9,794 bases of DNA from Chloroflexota bacterium (lineage in GTDB: Bacteria > Chloroflexota > Ktedonobacteria > Ktedonobacterales > Ktedonobacteraceae): assembly GCA_005881495.1 (NCBI GenBank), contig VBHI01000312.1, forward strand, positions 1 through 9,794, read 5' to 3'. Shown piece after piece: positions 6,598 to 9,794 of the stretch. The translations under genes were made by a program, and so were the position numbers. Positions within the stretch are counted from its first letter, which is position 1. The number at the start of each line of letters is the position of its first letter. Below the pieces are notes generated by a model. The model was not told the DNA's origin and ran no database searches. It worked only from the letters and a program-made list of their open reading frames with translations.

Positions 6598-7197
6598 ATG
6601 AAGAAGAGTACTTTGAAAGAAGCACGGCAAGCTTGCGAAGTTTCTAAAAGGGAACCTGAGGCCAGTGAACAGACGGGGTTGAAGCCTGAGGGTATTGGTA
6701 TGGCGGTAGCATTCGATTGGGGGCTGGTCGTTCAAATATTGGTCACGCCTTTCATTACGCTGCTCCTGGGCCAGCCGGGTATGTTTAGAGCGCTCAAACT
6801 CAGTCCGGGAATGAATGCGCTCGTTTCGTTGCTGATTTCGCTGCCGTTTGCCGCCCTGCTGGCGGTTTTTGGTGAAGGAGTGCGCTGTGGGTGGCGTTGG
6901 ACGCGCCCGATTCAGGTTGTGTTTAACACACTGGTTTCCTTCGGAGGATTTTTTGCTCTCTACAGCTTATGGCAGGGGAGTAGACAAGGAAACTACTGGT
7001 CGGTGGTCACGGTAATTATTCTATTCATTTTTTCTCCGCTCATTGCGTGGCGACTGAGTCGCCCTGTGACGAAGCAGTGGTTTGCTACAGTGACGAGTAG
7101 CGAAGCACGGAAGCGGCATGGCGGAGCATGGCCCTGGCTTATTCTCATCTGGAGTATTGTTGGCGGTGTGCTGCAAGCCATTGCAGCAATGAGGTAA
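6598..7197 (+). CDS. Multi-pass membrane protein of unknown function
   Basis: I do not recognise this family. The 199-residue protein begins with about 35 charged residues, then has five hydrophobic segments at roughly 41-58, 72-92, 104-124, 134-152 and 178-197. Short basic loops (for example RCGWRWTR and ARKRHGG) lie between them. There are no catalytic motifs that I can identify. ATG 6598 has no clear ribosome binding site. An internal ATG at 6700 (residue 35) has GAGGG (6688-6692) at good spacing and would give a protein that starts directly at the first membrane helix, so the true start is open. A TATGAT box at 6563-6568 could be a -10 element, but I see no good -35. It follows the terminator of the preceding operon and precedes rnhA by 85 nt in the same direction. 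Confidence 0.7.
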   Translation: MKKSTLKEARQACEVSKREPEASEQTGLKPEGIGMAVAFDWGLVVQILVTPFITLLLGQPGMFRALKLSPGMNALVSLLISLPFAALLAVFGEGVRCGWRWTRPIQVVFNTLVSFGGFFALYSLWQGSRQGNYWSVVTVIILFIFSPLIAWRLSRPVTKQWFATVTSSEARKRHGGAWPWLILIWSIVGGVLQAIAAMR

Positions 7198-7223
7198 AAA
7201 GGGGCGCGAAGCGACACAATACG

Positions 7224-7282
7224 AAAGGAGGGCGGCGCTTCCTCCCCATGCCTGGAGGGGCAGGGGCCTCCGCGCCGTATGT
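7224..7282 (+). promoter_or_regulatory. Structured leader of rnhA with a remote Shine-Dalgarno sequence
   Basis: A perfect AAAGGAGG (7224-7231) lies about 50 nt upstream of the rnhA ATG codons at 7283 and 7286, with no in-frame start nearer to it. Between them CGGCGC (7233-7238) can pair with GCGCCG (7272-7277), and CCTCC (7241-7245) with GGAGG (7254-7258). Folding would bring the Shine-Dalgarno sequence to an effective spacing of about six bases. A second CCTCC at 7267-7271 could instead block the Shine-Dalgarno sequence. A 12-codon ORF (7248-7286) also sits here and overlaps the start codon. Confidence 0.4.
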
Positions 7283-8083
7283 ATGATGAATCTCATAGAC
7301 GAGACGTTGGAGTGGCGTTCTGTGCTGGATGCTTTGCGGAACGTGTACGTCGATAAAGCACGGGCGACACTGGGTACAAAAGGCGTTGTGGCCTTTACCG
7401 ACGGTGCCTGTATCAAAAATCCAGGCGGACCAGCAGGGTGGAGCGCAATCTTACTGGCGGCAGACGACGTTACAGATAGTGATGCACACGAGAATGCAGA
7501 GCCAATTGAATGCTTTGGTTATATTCCCAAATCTCCAACTACTACCAATAACCGGGCGGAGATTACCGCGGTACTTGCCGTCTTATGTATTGCCCCTCCC
7601 GCCTTTTCATTGAAAATCTATAGCGACAGTGAATACACCATCAAAGTGGCCCAGGGCACGTATCAAATGAAGGCGAATGCGGACCTCTGGGCGCTCTATC
7701 ACATGTTGCTCAATCGCCGCAAAGTTCCCCCTGTATTTGAATGGGTGCGTGGGCATGCCGGTCACGATTTGAACGAACGGGCCGATGAACTGGCCGGGTT
7801 AGGGGCCTGGAATGGGGATAGGGATGCCTATCGTAAATGGCAGGAATCCAGTGCACTAGAGGCGCACAATGCACTGCCATCCGCAGAACTCTCCGCGCTT
7901 CGCCAGCAGGTTCAGAAGCTCAAAACATTCTTTGATAGTCTTGATCTGCAAAGCTCGCGGGTGAGTCCTCAAGAGCGACAATTCATTGAAGATATGTATA
8001 GACGCCTGCAGAAGAATCATTTTAGTCCTACACCAAAACAGCGTAATTGGGTCAAAGGGCTGGTGGTGAAATATAAAGTGTAA
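7283..8083 (+). CDS. rnhA: Ribonuclease HI with N- and C-terminal extensions
   Basis: RNase HI cuts the RNA strand of RNA-DNA hybrids such as R-loops and Okazaki primers. The core (about 34-180) carries all four catalytic acids: Asp40 (FTDGAC), Glu93 (NNRAEIT), Asp115 (YSDSEYT) and Asp168 (ERADELA). It also has the loop histidine His158 (RGHAGH). The core has an insert rich in acidic residues at about 61-75 (DDVTDSDAHENAEP). After the core come about 85 residues absent from standard 155-residue RNase HI. These are a likely coiled coil (SAELSALRQQVQKLKTF) and then a segment ending FSPTPKQRNWVKGLVVKYKV. ATG 7283 and ATG 7286 are both possible starts. The gene is convergent with tnpB, whose stop lies 51 nt away. 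Confidence 0.9.
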   Translation: MMNLIDETLEWRSVLDALRNVYVDKARATLGTKGVVAFTDGACIKNPGGPAGWSAILLAADDVTDSDAHENAEPIECFGYIPKSPTTTNNRAEITAVLAVLCIAPPAFSLKIYSDSEYTIKVAQGTYQMKANADLWALYHMLLNRRKVPPVFEWVRGHAGHDLNERADELAGLGAWNGDRDAYRKWQESSALEAHNALPSAELSALRQQVQKLKTFFDSLDLQSSRVSPQERQFIEDMYRRLQKNHFSPTPKQRNWVKGLVVKYKV

Positions 8084-8103
8084 TTCCCTGGTAAACCGTC
8101 GCT

Positions 8104-8274
8104 AAAATCTGCTACTATCCTATGCAAGGTGAAGCTATCCACAGAGTCTGAGAAAAACAGATTTTTTCTGAGACGATTGGAGAAAAGCAGAACCAAGCCA
8201 ACCAGGATAGTAACAAATCTTTCCCGAAACAATCGGGCGGGCATGGGAACCCGTCGGCGGCAACAGCAGCGCCG
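8104..8274 (-). ncRNA. Candidate omega RNA (reRNA) scaffold at the 3' end of tnpB
   Basis: Read on the tnpB-sense strand, this stretch has three hairpins in a row: CGGCG/CGCCG (8255-8274), CGGG/CCCG (8238-8253) and CCCGA/TCGGG (8223-8237). A long stem follows, joining 8203-8221 to 8104-8122. All 19 positions of that stem pair on the - strand (15 Watson-Crick, 4 G-U), while on the + strand four positions are C-A mismatches. The 80-nt loop contains the last codons and stop of tnpB. TnpB guide RNAs are known to derive from the tnpB 3' end and the element's right end. The guide itself would lie in flanking DNA below about 8104, i.e. within the rnhA 3' region. This is structural inference only. 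Confidence 0.4.
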
Positions 8275-9787
8275 AGCCAGCGCCCGTGTAGGACACTGGC
8301 TTGACCCGTGGGTCAGAGATCGAGCAGGAGCGTGCCCTGCCCGTGTGTTTCATTTGCACCACATAGGCGACGCCGAGGCGTGCAATGTTCACTGAGGCGC
8401 AATAATCCCGATCGCCATTGTAGTGACAGCTCTCACAAGACATCCACCGTCCCCACTTCACGGCTTGTTTGCGATCCGATGGCGAGCGATACGTTTTGGC
8501 TGCCAACCCACAATGGGGGCAGGTATGACTGGTCCCACGAGGCTGTTCAGTGTGGAACCGCAAGCCGATCATCTTGAGCGATTCCATCGAGAGGAGCGAG
8601 CAGCCATACACGCGGGCTAAGAGCACTAAGACATTGCTTGCCAGATGGGCCAATGCGCGGTTGCGCTGCTCATACTTGCGCCAGCACCGATCGATCTCAC
8701 GACGAAACAGGATCAGCTTCTGATTGAACCATGCTCGTTTGGGGTGATCAGATGGCAAGGCATCCCGCTGCTCTTCATACTTGGCCACTTTCTTCTTCAG
8801 TGCATCAATTTGTCGGCGGGTGCGGGCTTGTCTGCCATCAAAACCACCCGTGTTCAGATAGAACGGACGGCCCACTTGTTCATTTTGTTCATCCACGGCG
8901 GTTGCCGTCAGTAACGAATGGACGCCCCAGTCTGCTCCGAGCACCCGTTCGACACTTTCCCAGGTGGGCAAGTCCACTTTCTCTACCTCGATGATGAAGT
9001 CCAACACCACAATGCGCGAGCCATCCGCCCGTTGCTCTTCTCGCAAGGTAGGAGCCTTCACCTCTCCGCACGAGAGACGTTCTTTGACCCGGTCTGGTAA
9101 CGGAATGATCGTGTCAACCTTGCGCCAGTGCCAGACTCCGGCCTCGTCTGGATAGCGGAACCGGAACCGCGCCACACCTGCATCCACATCAAGAGCCAAA
9201 CGATAGGCCTGGCCTTTTGCGCCGCCGTCGTCACCTGCATACGTCAGCATGCCAACTTTGAGCAGAGGGACGGGTTGCAGTTCCTCATAGGTCGTGGGAA
9301 AGCGATCATGCGCGAAAAAGTAATTGCAACATTGCTCCACCACATTTTGCAGCACAACAAAGCTTGTTTCCTCTTCTTCCAGGCTCTTTTGCAAGGCCGT
9401 GATGGCTTCTTTGATGGCAGGTCGCTTTTTGCTCGCAGGGTGTTTGTCAGTCTTGGGAATGATGAATCCTTCAGTGAGAATGGGGAAGACCAGAGTAAAG
9501 GCTTGCTTGCGTTCTGCCTGAGCACGCAGGATTCGCCCAACAACCTCACTTTCGCATCGCCATTGCCGATCACCGTGATACTGTGGGGAGCCCATGTACT
9601 TGCCGACCTGCTTCCAGGCAGGGCCAACGCGATCTGCTTTGAAGTCATCGAGGTGGGGCCACAGGAGCGTCAGGGCGACATTGATCACTGATCGCGAGGC
9701 ATCGAGTAACCGGAGGGCATCGGCCTGGGCCTCGTCTGGCAAACGCACATCGTAGGTTAGGGGCTGGTGAGTACGGCTGTCGCGCAT
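8135..9787 (-). CDS. tnpB: TnpB, RNA-guided nuclease of IS200/IS605 elements, probably internally shortened
   Basis: TnpB proteins are RNA-guided RuvC nucleases that keep their element in place. The 550-residue frame has RuvC-I with Asp286 (VLGADWGVHS), RuvC-II with Glu402 (LLSMESLK), a zinc ribbon with Cys423, Cys426, Cys451 and Cys454 (TCPHC and SCESC), and RuvC-III with Asp461 (NGDRDYCASVNIA). The family form of RuvC-III is DRDxNAA, and the Asn is Cys463 here. Only 21 residues separate Glu402 from the first zinc cysteine. In relatives several tens of residues (a helical LeYKa-type segment) occupy this place, so an internal in-frame deletion is likely. A C-terminal tail of about 80 residues follows RuvC-III and overlaps the candidate omega RNA. 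The start at 9787 is the last ATG before the window edge and the frame stays open beyond it, so the N-terminus may extend further. Confidence 0.88.
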   Translation of the reverse strand: MRDSRTHQPLTYDVRLPDEAQADALRLLDASRSVINVALTLLWPHLDDFKADRVGPAWKQVGKYMGSPQYHGDRQWRCESEVVGRILRAQAERKQAFTLVFPILTEGFIIPKTDKHPASKKRPAIKEAITALQKSLEEEETSFVVLQNVVEQCCNYFFAHDRFPTTYEELQPVPLLKVGMLTYAGDDGGAKGQAYRLALDVDAGVARFRFRYPDEAGVWHWRKVDTIIPLPDRVKERLSCGEVKAPTLREEQRADGSRIVVLDFIIEVEKVDLPTWESVERVLGADWGVHSLLTATAVDEQNEQVGRPFYLNTGGFDGRQARTRRQIDALKKKVAKYEEQRDALPSDHPKRAWFNQKLILFRREIDRCWRKYEQRNRALAHLASNVLVLLARVYGCSLLSMESLKMIGLRFHTEQPRGTSHTCPHCGLAAKTYRSPSDRKQAVKWGRWMSCESCHYNGDRDYCASVNIARLGVAYVVQMKHTGRARSCSISDPRVKPVSYTGAGSALLLPPTGSHARPIVSGKICYYPGWLGSAFLQSSQKKSVFLRLCG

Positions 9788-9794
9788 TGCAGCA

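Larger units (their letters stand above)
8104..9794 (-). mobile_element. Right-hand part of an IS200/IS605-family (IS1341-like) element
   Basis: The segment holds a tnpB gene and, at its 3' side, dense secondary structure typical of the right end of these elements. The other end lies beyond the window, so whether a TnpA transposase is present cannot be judged. No target-site duplication is expected in this family, and I could not fix the right boundary. It lies somewhere between the rnhA stop at 8083 and the tnpB stop at 8135, and I place it near the outer arm of the long stem at 8104. Confidence 0.55.

Noticed and set aside
8146..8173. AGAAAAA-N5-TTTTTCT palindrome with flanking TCTGAGA repeats, considered as the rnhA terminator
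   Set aside because: The stem is almost all A-T and lies within tnpB codons. It is not convincing as a terminator.
9128..9691. 187-codon + strand open frame opposite tnpB
   Set aside because: The opposite strand encodes TnpB with all family motifs. The + strand product shows no recognisable domain.
1..9794. CRISPR arrays, tRNA or rRNA genes
   Set aside because: I found no regularly spaced repeats and no tRNA- or rRNA-like sequence on either strand by eye.

Overview
The window looks like chromosomal DNA from a free-living bacterium of mid GC content. A Ktedonobacteria-type Chloroflexota is my best guess. The reasons are a phosphotransferase module with the dihydroxyacetone (Dha) kinase type of gene order, a short transketolase of about 620 residues, and a long TnpB with the C-terminal tail style I associate with that group. 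This is an inference from gene style; no rRNA or other taxonomic marker is present.

Region 1 (1-2193, + strand) is a PTS phosphorelay: the last codons of a probable dhaM, then ptsH (HPr) and ptsI (enzyme I), tightly packed or overlapping. EI takes phosphate from PEP and passes it to HPr, which would hand it to DhaM for the Dha kinase. No sugar-specific EII gene is visible. A 14-bp perfect hairpin (2215-2258) separates ptsI from the convergent gene.

Region 2 (2285-2779, - strand) is a beta-class carbonic anhydrase. Upstream of it lies a regulatory-looking intergenic region with a perfect 19-bp inverted repeat that carries repeated TTCACAAAC words. This region also holds the likely promoter of the next operon.

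Region 3 (3065-6459, + strand) encodes a small cupin, a zinc-dependent NAD(H)-type sugar-alcohol/alcohol dehydrogenase and a short transketolase. It ends in a good intrinsic terminator (6475-6525). Transketolase also appears to have its own promoter at the end of the dehydrogenase gene. The set suggests carbohydrate or polyol carbon flowing into the pentose phosphate pathway, possibly together with the upstream dihydroxyacetone route.

Region 4 (6598-8083, + strand) has a five-helix membrane protein of unknown function and an RNase HI with an extra C-terminal domain. The RNase H gene has an unusual GC-rich leader in which a perfect Shine-Dalgarno sequence lies about 50 nt before the start codon, with a candidate hairpin between them.

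Region 5 (8104-9794, - strand) is the right part of an IS200/IS605-like element, with a tnpB gene tail-to-tail with rnhA. The tnpB 3' end shows a run of hairpins and a 19-bp long-range stem whose variant positions all pair as G-U only on the tnpB-sense strand, a good candidate for an omega RNA/reRNA scaffold. The TnpB protein seems to lack much of the segment between RuvC-II and the zinc ribbon, so its nuclease may be impaired.
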